A stretch of 64,000 bases of DNA from Aquila chrysaetos chrysaetos (lineage: Eukaryota > Chordata > Aves > Accipitriformes > Accipitridae), in contig NC_044005.1 in NCBI RefSeq assembly GCF_900496995.4, forward strand, positions 27,595,363-27,659,362, in the 5' to 3' direction. The notes beneath the pieces are model-generated. The model was not told the origin of the DNA. It searched no databases and saw only the letters and a list, made by a program, of their open reading frames with translations. Below are positions 48,201-61,500 of this stretch, in pieces; position 1 is the first letter of the stretch; every line of letters begins with the position of its first letter. Made by a program: the position numbers and the translations under genes.

Positions 48201-50648
48201 CCACTTGTCACTGACCAAAAGAGGAGAGGAAAAACATACCTTAAGGACACTCTTTTCCTGGGCTGCCTTGAGATTCTCTTCTGTCTTTTCTGGGAAGTAG
48301 TATGATCTTTCCACCAGGGTAGCATCTTCAGGAGCAGAGGAGAGCTGATTGAAGGATATTAAATACATCCTTGCAGAATGAAGGAAGGGTGTGAAGAGTG
48401 TGTGGTCATTTGGGATGGGATGGAGACAGTAGGATAATCAGAGTGGTATGATCTGGCACTGTGAATAAAAAGCACAGCCCATCTATGGGGGTTGAAGTTT
48501 GTTGGTTTGTTTTTTTTTTTCCCCCCATTCCTCTACGAGAAGGACACTTCATGTGGATTTTCAAGACTTTGTGTTGTAAGCATACTGTGTTACCTAAGAG
48601 ATGCTCAGTTTTGTTCTGTCCATGAGCAAAACTAAAGTTGAAATTTTTACTAGCAAGGAAAAACAAATTATGGTGCTGCCCATGGTGAATTTGTTGTTCA
48701 GTGATACTTGTGGTAAAGTGAGCATTCCCTCTTACCTCTGAATACTTCAGCTGGGCAGAGCTTTTTGGCTGCTGGAAGGTTACTGAGAAACTTCAGGCAA
48801 AACTTTTGAAAGGATTGTTAATTTAAAATGAGATTAGGTTGAGAATAAGATGGTTGTTCCATCTGACCTTGAAAAGTTACAGCAAAAGCCATACACCTGA
48901 ACCACAAGGATGGTACAGGGGACTTAACCGCAGTCTTTGTTCCCTTTATTCTTGCACTTTCTGTCAAGGATTTCTTTAGTAAATTCCTTTACGATCAAGA
49001 TAACTGGAAGGTGTTGCGAGCTCCTTCAAATCCTGATAGGGGAGTGTCATTGCACGGGTGGAATTTTCCATTGGGTTTAATGTCTTACAGCCTTATTGAC
49101 AGGTTCATCTTCTGTTGACAGTTGTGCTGGTGGTGAAGTATCAGCAGATGAAAATTGTGGCAATTCGTGCATTCCTAATGGTTAATATACCAGAAATGAG
49201 CCATACAGATGTGTTCAGGCTTCTTTATGGAAAACCTACCCTGAGCAACGTATTTACAGGAAACCTTAGAGACAAAGAGTAGGAAAAAGTAAACAGAATG
49301 AAACATTCTCCTTTCTTAATTACTTTAACATCAGTTTTCTTAATTCTTTAACTAGCTGTCTTATTTTGATACATTATGATGTAGAGGATGTTAAGTGCAT
49401 TGTTGAAGACCAAACCACAGTTAGTTTTTATTTCTCAGCAGCTTAACTTTCCCAGTTCAGATACTGTGCAAACTGCAGCCTTACTTGGACTCTTAAGTGG
49501 GTATCTCACCAAGAGGCTTAGCACCTGTGAGAATGACGATGAAGGCAGAAATGAGCCTTTCATTTTGCAATAGAAGGGCTGACTTGGCAGAGCTCCCAGA
49601 AGGGGAAGTTCCTAGATCATCTGTGGCTTCCATCTGAATAAGGAGGAGCTCAGCATTTGCCTTAGCCAGGGTACAGAAATCTAACAGGTAACTGGGGAGT
49701 AGGTGCTTTTAAAGAGGGATGCCAATATACAATAATGGGAAGAGAGGGAAGCTTTGTAATTATGTTTATTTTCAGATAGAATAACAAGATATATGTAGAT
49801 TTTTTTTTTTTTTTTTTTTAATACTGGTGTGTCTTATTTCCTGGAGAGGCTTCTGGTTTATGCGTGTTGGGTTTTTTTGTTAGTTTGTTTTATTTGGGGG
49901 TTGGTTGTTTGTTTGTTTTAAGTCTACCTCTAATGCAACAAAAGCAAACTTGAGATTTTTTTTTTCCTAGCACAAGCACAGTTTTAAAACAGTCCTTTTA
50001 TACATTCGCTTAAAATAATTGATTACTCACTTTTTTCATTCTATTTATTTATATTATGAAGTAGGTCATAGGAGGTCTGAAATTGTAGATATAACTTAAC
50101 TTGAGTAAAGAAGTCCACTTTTCTACAAATGGTGAAAAGATTGGTCAAACTACCTGAAATATTTTTGATACTTCCTTATTCAGAATATAAAATGGGGTTT
50201 TACCACTTGCAACCAAAAAAAAAAAAAAAAAGGCTGTAGGGGGGGTTCTGCCAGATGGAAGATTATAAAATAGATTGGGAAGGATGTTGAGAGGGTCTGG
50301 TATTAAGTACTTCAGTAAAAAAATGGCTTGTAGCAAAATGACAGAGCAACTTACTTTTTTTTTTTTTCCCCTGTAGGTTACACAGTTTGGGCTCATAATC
50401 TTATAGCAATTGCTCGTCTTCGTGGCTCTGACCTGAAAGTTCTGGAAGTCACAGAAGAAAGCATTGATTTTGACCAAGGAGAACTGGCTGATCAGGATGT
50501 GGATCCAGTACACAATCTCATTGAGCAAGTATCTCTTGGATTGGGTCGACCTTGGCATGCAGTCATGGACATAGAGCTGCTCAGTGTCTTCACTGAGCCA
50601 ACCCGTCACTTTTACAGAGAGATGCAAAGCTTCAGTGAAGGCATTTAG
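32715..50648 (+). CDS. FBXO33: FBXO33, F-box protein 33 (complete)
   Basis: Coding exons 32715-33238, 39952-40062, 45606-46291 and 50377-50648 join in phase to 530 codons plus TAG. The protein starts MLLFLSQEPEARPG; the MLLFLS start is shared with human FBXO33 (555 residues), which supports 32715. The F-box is at about residues 48-86 (LPSELVVHIFSFL...RASAACSHWRECLFYPALW). A Gly/Ala-rich insert follows at about 130-150, then a leucine-rich C-terminal half nearly identical to human (RQLKWLSCGFML, EHLSLLDNHIPGN, PLERIHFDSYITCVSGA). Known role: substrate receptor of an SCF ubiquitin ligase, reported to target YBX1. The start context at 32715 is poor (T at -3), while a second in-frame ATG at 32820 (residue 36) has G at -3, so a shorter form beginning MSVCGEAVG is possible. 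Convergent with MIA2, as in human. Confidence 0.97.
33239..39951 (+). other. FBXO33: FBXO33 intron 1
   Basis: 6.7 kb. The first 300 bases continue the CpG island; the rest is AT-rich with a G-run (about 35532-35543) and an A-run near 36870. No coding or RNA gene recognised. Confidence 0.7.
33284..33320 (+). repeat. (TCGCC)n pentanucleotide tandem repeat
   Basis: About seven perfect units just inside intron 1 of FBXO33, next to a G-run (33264-33272). Confidence 0.9.
39952..40062 (+). CDS. FBXO33: FBXO33 exon 2
   Basis: Acceptor TTTCATAG, donor AGCA|GTAAGT. Reads NLQKLSLFGDISILQQHGSI and YLGKVDPDGKKIK, as in human. Gln is split across the next junction. Confidence 0.96.
40063..45605 (+). other. 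FBXO33: FBXO33 intron 2
   Basis: 5.5 kb of AT-rich sequence. Holds a ZNF410-motif-like CATCCCATAATT at 42423-42434 and a perfect 9-bp-arm hairpin at 44909-44932. No exon recognised. Confidence 0.7.
44909..44932. repeat. Perfect hairpin
   Basis: Arms CAGTGCCAG (44909-44917) and CTGGCACTG (44924-44932) around a 6-base loop, in FBXO33 intron 2. Confidence 0.7.
45606..46291 (+). CDS. FBXO33: FBXO33 exon 3 (leucine-rich region)
   Basis: Acceptor TTACTTGCAG, donor CATG|GTAGGT. Encodes most of the substrate-binding half (QQLFEEILGNSRQLKWLSCG ... NEDPLVLLAWRCTRLSLLAV). Near-identity with human over the whole exon. Confidence 0.97.
46292..50376 (+). other. FBXO33: FBXO33 intron 3
   Basis: 4.1 kb. 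Holds T-rich low-complexity DNA (49800-49920) and a pyrimidine tract before the acceptor at 50376. No exon recognised. Confidence 0.7.
50377..50648 (+). CDS. FBXO33: FBXO33 exon 4 (C-terminus)
   Basis: Acceptor CCCCTGTAG; reads GYTVWAHNLIAIARLRGSDL, then PTRHFYREMQSFSEGI and TAG at 50646-50648. Human ends SEDI; here SEGI. Confidence 0.96.
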
Positions 50649-52370
50649 CTCCTTATTTACAATTCCTGTGGTTACATATGCAAGTAGGGTCCTATTATGT
50701 TTTTTTCAGTAGCGTGAATTAACCCCTTTTGTGCTGTGTTTAATCAGTATTAGCTATATAGAGTTATATATGTGTATTCTACTTCTTGATCAAAGAACGT
50801 AGTCGGGTATTGGTTTAGAAGCTGAAAGTGGCAGTGTTTAGGGTTTTCACGGTTAATGGACTTGTCTACCAAACCTTACAGAGATACAGCCAAAGGCTGT
50901 CTGAGGTTGCCGGCTAACTTTACTTTTATTAACTGCATTTTGAATGATTTTACTGTTATATCGGAGTTCTGTGCTCAGGAGCCAACTCTTTTTAATACCC
51001 ATATCCATAGCCCAGTGGATTTCTGTGCTGTCATTGTGTGCTTAATCTGGTAGCATGCTACTTAATAATAGGCTTAAAGGAAGAGAAGTCTATCCAGGGC
51101 TGCTCATTTTAAGACTCTCACCTTGCTTTATTTCACATGTGGATTCTGAAGCATGACTTAACTACCATTCTCAGCTTTTCTCAGCTGTTAAGCGGTGGTG
51201 TGAAACACTAGCTTTTCAGGTACTTGCACTTACAGACTCACTCCATAAGCTGTAGTCTTTTGGGTTCTTTGCAAACTCCTCTTCGTTTATTCTCATGTTC
51301 TGTCATCTTCCTTAAAAGTTAGCTTTGGGCCAAAGTTTAAAAGAAAAAAAGCAAGAATGTGCACTCTGATGAGGTAAAAACATAACAGTGAAGACTTCAA
51401 TACAAAGGTATACACCTGCAAACAAACATTAGTCGTGAAATCCCTAGCAACCAAGTCACTGGATTTTCTCTGTCAGCGCCTGTGTCAGCTGCCAAAGAAT
51501 AGATTAAAAACGAAGAAGTGCCCACATGCTGGCAGGGGCAGGCCAACTTTTGGCCAGCCAGATACTGCTAGATTGTAATATATAAGGTCGAATTTCGACC
51601 TGTGGTACACAGCTGTGCTGTGGCTCAGTCAGCAACCTCAGAACTCTTAACAAACATGCACCTGTTTCACTGTGAATAGTGAATGTAAAGGAAGGAAAGG
51701 AAACAAATACAAAGCTTGTTCTATCACAGGTATGAGCTGCTATGATGCATGAAGAACATTCCATGAAGTATGTTTTAAAATCTTGTTATATCTGAGAGGC
51801 TTTAAAAGCCGACTTAACTGTTTCAGGGCAACCGCGGTACAGACGTGGTCTCTGTGAGACTTCCACCTGACCCCAGTTTTAAGTGGTACGAATGTTGTGC
51901 ATTTAATGTTTAAAGGACAGTCTGCAATAATAAAGTAAGTGGCCAACGTGGGTGCCCAGCAGTGCTGAGACCTGGCTGCTATATTGTAAGCTTTGGAAAA
52001 CACAATTTATGCAACAGATGTCCAGATATGATTCTATTTATGGAAAAAGTTTATATGTGTTTTACAAATGGTTTTACCATCTTATATTAAAATGACCTTT
52101 TGACAGGTGTGCGCTGTTTTGTCTCCAGTGAGCACATACCATGCGGATTTTATATGTACATCAGTAGAGTGAATCCACTGGCACAGTGTGTGTATATGCC
52201 AGATGTGGTGAGATTTTATCTTATAAATGTGATCAGATTAAAAAAAAAAACCTCCTGACAGAAAATGTAAGGAAACCAGCTGAATGTTTGAATTGATGAC
52301 TGATGTTGTATGGTTTATGTTAAATGTATATTCTTTTAATCAATGAATAAAGCATTAAAAATTGATTGCT
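50649..52370 (+). other. FBXO33: FBXO33 3' UTR
   Basis: 1.7 kb from the stop to just past AATAAA at 52346-52351. An earlier AATAAA near 51928 may give a shorter form. Contains the near-palindrome AGGTCGAATTTCGACCT at 51585-51601. The limit is inferred from the signal. Confidence 0.7.
52346..52351 (+). terminator. FBXO33: Poly(A) signal AATAAA, FBXO33
   Basis: Canonical hexamer 1.7 kb after the FBXO33 stop, followed by T-rich sequence. Later AATAAA copies near 53107 and 53146 could extend the transcript. Confidence 0.65.
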
Positions 52371-55300
52371 GTATAAAACATTTTATTGTATCAGCATGGA
52401 GATTTTTAGAATTAAAATGCAACATCGTTCATAAGCTGTGTGTAACTGGTAGCTCCCATTGTGTTTAGGTCAGCAAAAGACTCTAAAATAAGTCGTACAG
52501 TAATTTTTTTAAATTTGGCTGAATTTTGTCAACATTTTGGGGGGGTGGAGGAAGGGGAAGGATGCTTTGCTAAAGATCAGACTATCGGACCAGTTAGCAC
52601 AAACAGTATATCATGATATGACTTATTAGACTGATACAGTAAACTGTGGATTGTAGAATATAGAAGACTATTTTTGAGAAATTCCTGCATCCATTGCAAT
52701 TGCTTAAATCAAAATCTAATATGTGCTCAAGAAAAATGTGTAGTACTTCTTTGGTGTCCCACTATTAAATAGATTATGAATACCTGCAATGCTTCAGTTT
52801 GACATTTTATCTGTACTCAAAAGTACGTAGCTGTGCATTCTGAATGAAGACTGCAAATGTCTGGTAAGCTGTCGAAGAGCTGCCATGCCCTGCAATGGCT
52901 GATTGTGCTGTGAGAATTGGCGGAGTGGCTGTTCAGTGTGTGCGTGCCAAGCACAGATTTAATTTGAGCTTTTGAACTTCATTTTATGATGGTCCAAACC
53001 CCTATCAAGCGTGAGAATTGCACTGCTTGTTGTTTAAGCAGTCTCCTAGATCTTCTGGATTTGGTAAGAAAGATCATTTACCACCTTACTGAAGAGATGC
53101 TGTGGGTAATAAATACAGTTACAGCTTTTCATGTTCCCGTAAAGTGAAATAAAGGGACTTGGTCTCAGCGCCTTTCAGGGCTCAGCCTCAGGAGGGAGGT
53201 TTATGTAGCAGTTAAATCTGACAGTGACTGTTAGCATCATCTGGACCTTAAATTTGGTTGTAAAGTGGTCAAGATTTCTGGCTTTTTCTGTGCGACTTCC
53301 TGAAGCAAATGCTGCATCCTCTGGTTTAAACAGTTGCAGGGTGTGCATTTTCCCTCTGCAGATTACTGTGTTTCTGTGGATAACTGCTTGCCTTAATGCA
53401 GTTGGGAAGTAACTTGTTTACCTTTCTGTTATATAAACAAGGTTCTCTTTTTAGTCTAACCTGTTTTCTGCTCTGTTTTTAATTAACTTAATCTTGAAAG
53501 ATAAGATGAGGAGCCGGAGAAACAGGTCACTTGATGATGGTAGATGTGTAGTCCTTTTTGTTTACTGCAGTTATAGCCACAATGTTTAATATAAGTTGTA
53601 TCAATGGATGTCTGTTGTTAGTGCTCCAGGTCTGATTTTTTTTTGTTTTCACAGTCTGAAGTCTAATCACTGCTATGGCTCGTGTTCCAGGTATGAAGTC
53701 AATGTACTTAAAACAAACCAACTACTATAATCTTTCTTAACTTTACAAGTAGTAAGTCCAGTAAGGCATGAGTGTGTGGTGAAACCCATACCTTGAACAG
53801 TGTTGGAGAAATACACCTCTGATTGATTGTTGTATTGTCTTAGAAATAAATAAAAGTTGGTTTTGTTGTTTGTATTTTTAGCAATAATCTGAATTAGTGA
53901 TACCAAGATCAAGGGTTTCAAGCTGAAGCAATCTGAAATCGAGTGTTAGGAAACTTAAGTCCTAATGTGGAAAGTGCACTTGCATTTGGAGTGGGACCTT
54001 ACAGACTGTGTGAAATTGCTTTGAGCTTGGATAATCCCAAATGGGATTTTAAATTTTTTTTGTTTCTCTTTGTTTCCTAAAGAGACAGCAGTGTCAAGTT
54101 AGTCTTGCTGCATTCTAGATTTAGCAGCAGGATCTTGGAACACAAGCCCTCAATTGTTAAAACTGGATTGCATTTTCTTTTGGGGGAGGAACAGGGACTT
54201 CCCTACATACGCACTTGTGTGACCCTTCTCAGTTAAACATAACTAGGTAAGTACATCTGTTGGGTTACTACACCCTGTTCATACTGCAAAAATCTGAGCT
54301 TGTTTTTAAATTGCTTGTCTGCAAATCAAATGTTGGGCTATTACTGGGGAAAAAAAATGTCTGAAATCATTCCATTCACTCTGTGGGATGATCTAATCCA
54401 TGCTTGTCCTGCATTATCTTAGTCCAGCTAACTTTTGTTTTGGCTGCAGCTTCCAGTATCATTGCTGGGCATAGAGTAGATTGTTTTGGTGGAGGAAGAA
54501 TTTTTTGCAGACAACTTAGTTACAAGCTAGAACAACTATTTAATCCACACAGAAAATACTGTATTTTCTTGGAAAATAGTTACATTCATAAGTAAGTAGT
54601 TTGCAATCGTTAAGGTGAGTTGGAAGGAAAAAAAACGGGGGGGGGGGGCTCCTATGGTGGCAGCATTATCAAACTAAGGACTTCTGTGCTGTCCACTGGC
54701 TCTACGTACAGAGGTAGTTGACAGTTGGCAGTTCTGGTTCTACAACTGATATCAAGGGCAAAGGTAAAACTGAATAGTTTCTTTTAGAATCTGGTGAAGT
54801 CTTTCAGGAAAACTTAGAGCCCTTTAGAAGGCAAGTAATTGGCTAAAAATGATGCAACAGCTGAATTAAGCTAAAACGTAGTTAAAACAATTTAACATGG
54901 ATTATGCTTTAAAATGTCTGTTGTCAGAATTTGTTGCTGAATAGCTCAGGTACAAAGGCTTATCTAAACGCCTTTGAGGACTAAACTAGAAATAGAAAGG
55001 AGAATAAAGAAGTTGCAGGAGTGAGCCCTGGAAGAGTTCTGCAGCTGAAATAAGCCTAGGTGGAAGTAACGGAGTAGTGAGCTACAGAAAAAAAAAGCTC
55101 TCTTGGCAGACTTGACCTAAGCATTACAAAAAAAGCAGGCTGGAGGTTTTTTTGGTAACTTCTAATTATGTGGTGTGGTGGCTGCATTTATATTAAAGGC
55201 TGAAACTGTTCTCTGTGTGTGTGTGTGGGCAGAGAACAGGGGAAAGGCAGTTCAACTGCCCACTGCTGCTACTGCCAGTGAGGGCTTGTCTAGAAACAGT

Positions 55301-56320
55301 CTCCTCCTTTATCTTAAAGGGTCCTGTACCAAATTACTGCATTGTGAGTAATTATATGGTTTTCAAGTTGAAGCCAAACTGTCAGAACAGCCACCAGCTT
55401 CTAGCAGAAGTCTTTAGATTGTATGATAGTCAGTGAAAACGGAGCTAGGCTCTGTCCTGATCTAGCAGGGCATCGGAATGCCCACCTGTGCCCTGATAAG
55501 TGCACTGTGATGGCTGCTACCACAAGGGAAGAACCAAATGGTAACTTGATGTGAAAAGGTGAATGAGTCAACATACTAAATGCTTTTATAGGCAACAAAA
55601 TCATTAATGGTCTAGCTCGCCACCTCTTTTGTATTTTTTTATTTCTCCTTTTTTGCAAAGCCTAGCAATCACTACAAACTGTTCATGGACACAATTCATG
55701 TCTAAAATCATGTTTGTTTGGGTTTTTTAAATGTTTGCCACAACAGCAAGTTCTCTGTTGTTTTTTTTGGTTAAGTGTATTTGGTATACTTGCTTCTTTG
55801 CTTGCCAGACAAAAAAGAAATTCTACCTTGCATTGCAGTTTTAATTATCTGTACAAGGTGTTGGGATAAGATTTCCCCACTGATAAATCCTGAGTAGTCT
55901 CTGAAGTTAGAGTTGAAGGAATGGGGAAGTGTTTTTTTTCTCCCACCCAGCTTCCCAAATGCCATGTTGAGACAGTAAAAAAACTTAGTAATAGTTTGCT
56001 GCAAGGTTCTGGTGGTGCTGAAGCATCACATAGCTATGACTCCTGTCAATGCCATCAAAAAACCCATACACACATCTTCAATAAAACACTACCCCCCACA
56101 CTATCAGTTTTGAAGAGTGAGGGGAGAGTTGCTCTGTGTTTCCACTTCCAGTTCCCTCCCACTGTAGTGGTAGGACTAACTGCTATTCTGCAAAGCTGGG
56201 ACAGCTCTAAGATTACGTATGAGGTCATTAACAGAGTATGTATGTAGTAGGGAATGATAGTAATTCCTCTTCACTTCAACTGCTTCTATAGTACTATGTT
56301 AACAGTGACATTGCCTTAAT
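52371..56320. other. Intergenic region between FBXO33 and MIA2 3' ends
   Basis: AT-rich. Simple repeats only: a G-run near 54638-54650 and (TG)n near 55214-55227. No gene recognised on either strand. Confidence 0.6.
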
Positions 56321-56332
56321 TTTCAGTAGACT

Positions 56333-56338
56333 TTTATT
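56333..56338 (-). terminator. MIA2: Poly(A) signal AATAAA on minus strand, MIA2
   Basis: The plus strand reads TTTATT, 386 bases beyond the MIA2 stop codon on the minus strand. A compact 3' UTR (56723 down to about 56315) is inferred. Confidence 0.6.
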
Positions 56339-56723
56339 AACTGTTTCAATTTGTTTTCACATTCTATTCATAAAGCAGCAAACATCACTTTTGGCATGCA
56401 GAGAGATTCCCTGTACAGCTAAACAAGGACAAAGCAGCTGGACTTTTAAAATACAGTTCACATGACAATTTTACACACCTCTGAAGAGACTACTCAAGTT
56501 AGAAATACTTAATTTAAAATGACTATCATACAATGGAAATCACTTATTCACAATATTCATACTTATTTAATTCTTTATTTACAAAATACTATCCTGAGAA
56601 TTTTCTATTAAGCTTCAATTTGAGCAAAGTAGTTTATATATACCTAAGTAACAATGGTTACTTAACACAAGGGAAAATGCCTTTAGGAGAGTACAGAAAT
56701 GCTTCATTGCTCAAATGTCTCTG

Positions 56724-56875
56724 TCAAGTCTCCTGCTTTGGTTCTGGTTGTTCTACAGCTGATGGATTTAGCTGAGGTGGCTCAACTCTATTTTCAGGAG
56801 GAGGGGGTGGAGGCAAAAATCCAGGTCGTTGAGGTGGATAGTGAGGATAAGATCTCATTGGAAATGGATTTCTTA
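56724..56875 (-). CDS. MIA2: MIA2 terminal coding exon
   Basis: Acceptor TTCTCCTGCAG; reads [20 protein letters not shown], then the PPPPPP run and EPKQET followed by TGA at 56726-56724. Confidence 0.92.
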
Positions 56876-58531
56876 CTGCAGGAGAATCAGAGTAGTCCAA
56901 GTTAATATCAATCACAACAGTAAACACATACCTGCTCCTCCTAACCCATATATGGCCTGCCTAAATAGAAGTCACAAAGTAGACCTAGGTTAGGTGTTAT
57001 GCTCCAAGGAGACAAAGATGCTAAGGAGGAGGACAAAACGATCACTTTTCTCAGAAGTTACCTGTGACAGGCTCACAGCAGCAGCCCATCACTGTCTGTT
57101 AATGGGCTGCTGCTGCCACCATCACCTTTGGTCTGCTGTAGCAGCCCTTGGCTGTCATACCTTACAGATCCTTTGGAAGATAAATGGCTTAGTTCTTCAC
57201 AGGTTAATCACAGAACAGCAGGAGGCAGAAAGAAGCCCTTCAGTCTGATACTTACATGTTGCTCCACTAATGCAAGCTAACACAAGCTCCAAGGAAAAAC
57301 AATTAACAGGTATGTCCCAAATGCATACCTTTGCATGGACACTAGCATACCTCAAAGATAAAGGATGAAGCTAAGATTTATATATGATGCAACCTTGTAG
57401 GAGGAAAAGGATTAAGGTAAGCATCTACTTGCTTTCATACCCCAAAAAAGAACCCTTTAAATCCTGAACAGTATGTGTATGCATATTTTCCAGCCAAAGC
57501 TAGTATTTGTAAAAACACTGTCAATAGCAGCAATTGTGAAAAAGAAAGTGTACAATGTTATTAACCTTAATCAGAAAAGATGCTCCCTGTTAGTTGAATT
57601 GAGAAGTAGTATTCAAATAAAGATGTAGATATTCACCTAGTGTGGTAACTGACTACCTGCACAGAACACTCAAGTTCATCAACTTGAAATAAATGCTAGC
57701 AGAAGCTACGTACTTGGCAGTGGAGGGCGCGGAAGCCCAAAGTCTCGTACTGGAAAACATTCACGTGGTCCATACATGCCAGCAGGAGGAGGGGGAGGAA
57801 AAGGAGGTCCTCGTCTCATGAAAGGTGCTCTAGGATCCACAGGCATCAATGGTGGTCTGACTGGAGGGAAAGGTGGAGGAGCAAACCCTGAACTGATGGC
57901 TTCACTTTCAGATGTCAGTGACGGATCAGGTAGTGAGTTCTGCAACACAGTGAAAACAGGGAAGTTAGCTTAGGGAAAGGGATGAGGAGAGGCAACATCT
58001 CCAGTCCCATCAGACCCACTTTGATGTAGACTGTCACACTAGCTAACAGCTAGTTCCAACTCTGCCTCAGCTACAGCATAACTGTGAGCAAGGCTATCTG
58101 TGCACTGACCATCAGCTTGACCATAGTTTCATCTTTTGTATTACAATTAGTTTTCAGCAGGCATTATATTAGTCATACATAAAAATTAATTCACAAGATA
58201 GTAAGTGCTGTGATAAATGTAAAAATAATTTTATAATTTGGATGGCACAGTGCAATATAACATGACCAATGCACTAGAGACAAATTTTCCTAAACATTTT
58301 GCAGAAAATTAAAGCTTCTTTAAATCAAGTTTCTGTTTGGCTACTTACACTAAGGTTAGAATGGTCTTTCATCCCATTTCCACTTGGTTCTGTTCGTGGG
58401 CTATTTTCTGAAGATGTTTGTCCATCTGTAAGCGAAAGTTAAAGAAGTTATTCAGTGCTGACCTCCTTTTCTCCACCACTGATTTCAGTATTTTTTCTGA
58501 AATCAGGATATATAGGCAAGGGAACAAAAAA

Positions 58532-58562
<31 letters not shown>

Positions 58563-61500
58563 GTACAAAGCCACTGTTCTGCAGGCAGACTGAAAGACAA
58601 CAGAGGAACACAAAGCTATGTTTAAGTATTTTCTCCAACTTCTGTACAGATTGCATATGCATTACAAGGTTGCAGCTTTTACCAAAGTTTCTTGTATACA
58701 AATAAGCCTTTTTCTTCTATTTTAGTTTTTTTTTTTTTTTTTTAGAAGTTACAAGTCCATTTTCCTAGCGATACATAACATTACTGTAGCAGTTCCCTTG
58801 TTCCCCTCCCTCCTGCTAATTCTTTCTTTGCTAAGTCCCACTCTGGGACTGACTGCACTATGATACGCTCTTGGCATACAGCTTAACAGCAATCCTATTC
58901 AAGTCTGACAAAAACTGATTCCTTCCTTAGTTGCTAAACATTAAGGACACTTTCAGAACTGCATCATTTCTGGATAAGCATTCAGAAATGAGAATAATCA
59001 TCCTCATATTTGCTGTACTCACTTTATAAATTAAGAGATAAATAGGAACTTCAGTGTTTTTACCTTTATACATCCCTGAGAACAAGTATTTTCAGTAACT
59101 GAAGAAAATTATTAAAGAGAATTGTCAGAGGAGAATCTGACTGGATATAAATACACTATAAATATATACACTAAAGGTACTCCTTTCTTAAAAAAAAAAA
59201 AAAAAACAACACCACACAACCAACAAACCCAAAACAACAAACAAACAAAAAAAACCAAACAAAAAAACCGACCAAAACCCCCACCCCTCTCCAAGATTTC
59301 AAAAATACTGCTTTCTTACACATCTGCCTGAATTAAAGACAATAATACTAAAAAGCACAAGACTGAAACCATACTTCTCACACATCACAGATTTTTCATC
59401 TACATGTTGCATCTCTTCTCCTTTGAAGAAAACAAAGCTCTTTTCTCAATGAACAGATAGGTCTTTTCCAAAAATCTACATTACTTGTCATTTCAAGCAG
59501 GCCCTGCCTTTGCTGAAGATACAGTTACTTAACAATCTGAAGCATTTCAACTGCTTGTGTCACACACAGAATATTCATGCCTTGATACTTAGGTTGCATA
59601 ACACTTTGCATTTTAAATCCCTGTAAAGTTGCTCACAAACTGTGTCAAGCTTTAACCCTTCTTTCTGACCAGAATTTTGCTGCTCCAGGTACCTGCCTCA
59701 AGTTGAAATTTCATTTTTGTAGAGTTAGTCACCCCAGCTTAGGAAAATGACTATTATTTTGTTCACTTTAAATAACATTTTGATCATCTTGCTTATACAC
59801 TCTTTATAGTTGGAGCCTGGATTCAGTACTGTGAGACATGTTACTGTTCTGAAGTCAGATGGCATGTGCTGGATGGGGTGGGTTTTTCTTCTTTCAATTT
59901 GTTGGAGGTTTTTTTGCTATTTTTACAAATACTCACCCAAGTCTAGTGAAATTACATGCCTCTAAAAAGCAAGATTCACATATGCTTCATGACCTGCTAA
60001 ATGCTGGCACCAAGATTATCCAAAACCGTGTTTCCATTAAGTAGGTTTTGAACTGCCCAAGAACTGAATACAGCTTTTTTTTTTTTTTTTTAATTGTTGC
60101 TTGCCAGCAGCTGAAGAAAAGGGTAAAAATGGATGCAACAAGTGACTGCAAAGACAGTGTACCTCTCCTGTCCTTCAGTCAGCATCCAGGTGCTAGAAGA
60201 AAGACCTTAGTGGAACACAAACTATTAGAAAGCAGAAGTGAAACAAAGAGAGGCTTGGGAAAGAGGGTAGGAAGGTGAGTGGCTGTACAGGAACAGAATT
60301 GTCTTCCAGTAGAGAAAAATTCCCTGTAAAACCTGAACCTTCAACCCGAAACAGAATTCAGCATTCCCAGTTCTCACATTACACACCAAGTAACAAAGGT
60401 TCTCTCTCCTATTGCCAGAAACTGGGCAACAAAGATTGTAACTTACTACTAATCATAGGAGTAAGTGAATACCAGGTGGCAAAGATTCTGTTGTGAGTTT
60501 AATGACTTCAGCCTAGCTGATCAATCAGACACATGTGATTTACTAGGCATTAAATAAGGATGAAAACTGCTTAATAAGTATTAGGGCTTTAAGCTCTTAA
60601 ACTGTTTCAGTGATGAGGTTTAAGTCACCAAAACTTCACCTCCGAGCTTCTGGCTGTTGCTAAGTATCACAAACTACAATTTATGTAATTGGCCAGTTTA
60701 AAACAAATGGTACTTGGGTCAGTGAAATGTGTGATTAAGTTGGGGGCAACTGCACTGTGAACTACAAAAAGCTGCAAGTATGGTAAATAGTTTGAAGGAG
60801 GAAACCTCAGGACCTTCTACTACTTCAGTACACAAAGCCAGCAGGTATTTGAAAATTTTGCTGTTATTCTTTTGGTCTTATTGACTCTAACTCTTTCTAA
60901 CTTTACCAGATATGGCATGGAAATGCAAGTGTGGGTTTGTGATATTTTAATGCTGTGGTGAGCCTCATGGGAGGGGCCAAAACAGACTCAAGGCCAATCC
61001 TGAATGGTTAACATACAGAACAGTGAAGGTGGACAAAAAAATACCTCATGACTACCATTCACTGAATCCCATCCACCTGACAGAAGAGACTGCTGTTGTT
61101 GATAAGAGGGAAAGGCTAGCAGGTGTTAAAATGTTTTTACACAATGGAACATCAGGTCTGTGGTAGCTATAAAGTTGTCCTCTTACCAAGGCTACTACAC
61201 ATAGTCAACTTACATTGAGATTCTCCATTTGATAGTATCAAGGAAGCAATTCTCACCTGTTTTATCAAAAGACTGCACATTATAAGTTCGTAGTTCTGCT
61301 GGTCCGGAAAGTCTTCCAGTATTTGGAGGATTAGGGAAAAATCTTTCTTGTCTTCGAGGAGGAAGAACTGGATCAGTGTAAGGCTCACCTAACATTGAAG
61401 AAATCACAAGACAGGTCAATGAAGATTTATTCCCCCCATTCCATATAATTTTACACCAGCAAAATCCTCTGGATAGCTTATGCTCTTGTAAATATCCAAA

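Noticed and set aside
50145-50627. 160-codon minus-strand ORF
   Set aside because: Antisense shadow of FBXO33 exon 4 plus a poly-pyrimidine tract.
56699-56905. Plus-strand ORFs at 56533-56905 and 57776-57973
   Set aside because: Shadows of the proline-rich MIA2 exons on the minus strand.
58526-58554. A-run as the tail of a retrocopied gene or SINE
   Set aside because: No target duplication or gene body recognised beside it; treated as simple sequence in an intron.
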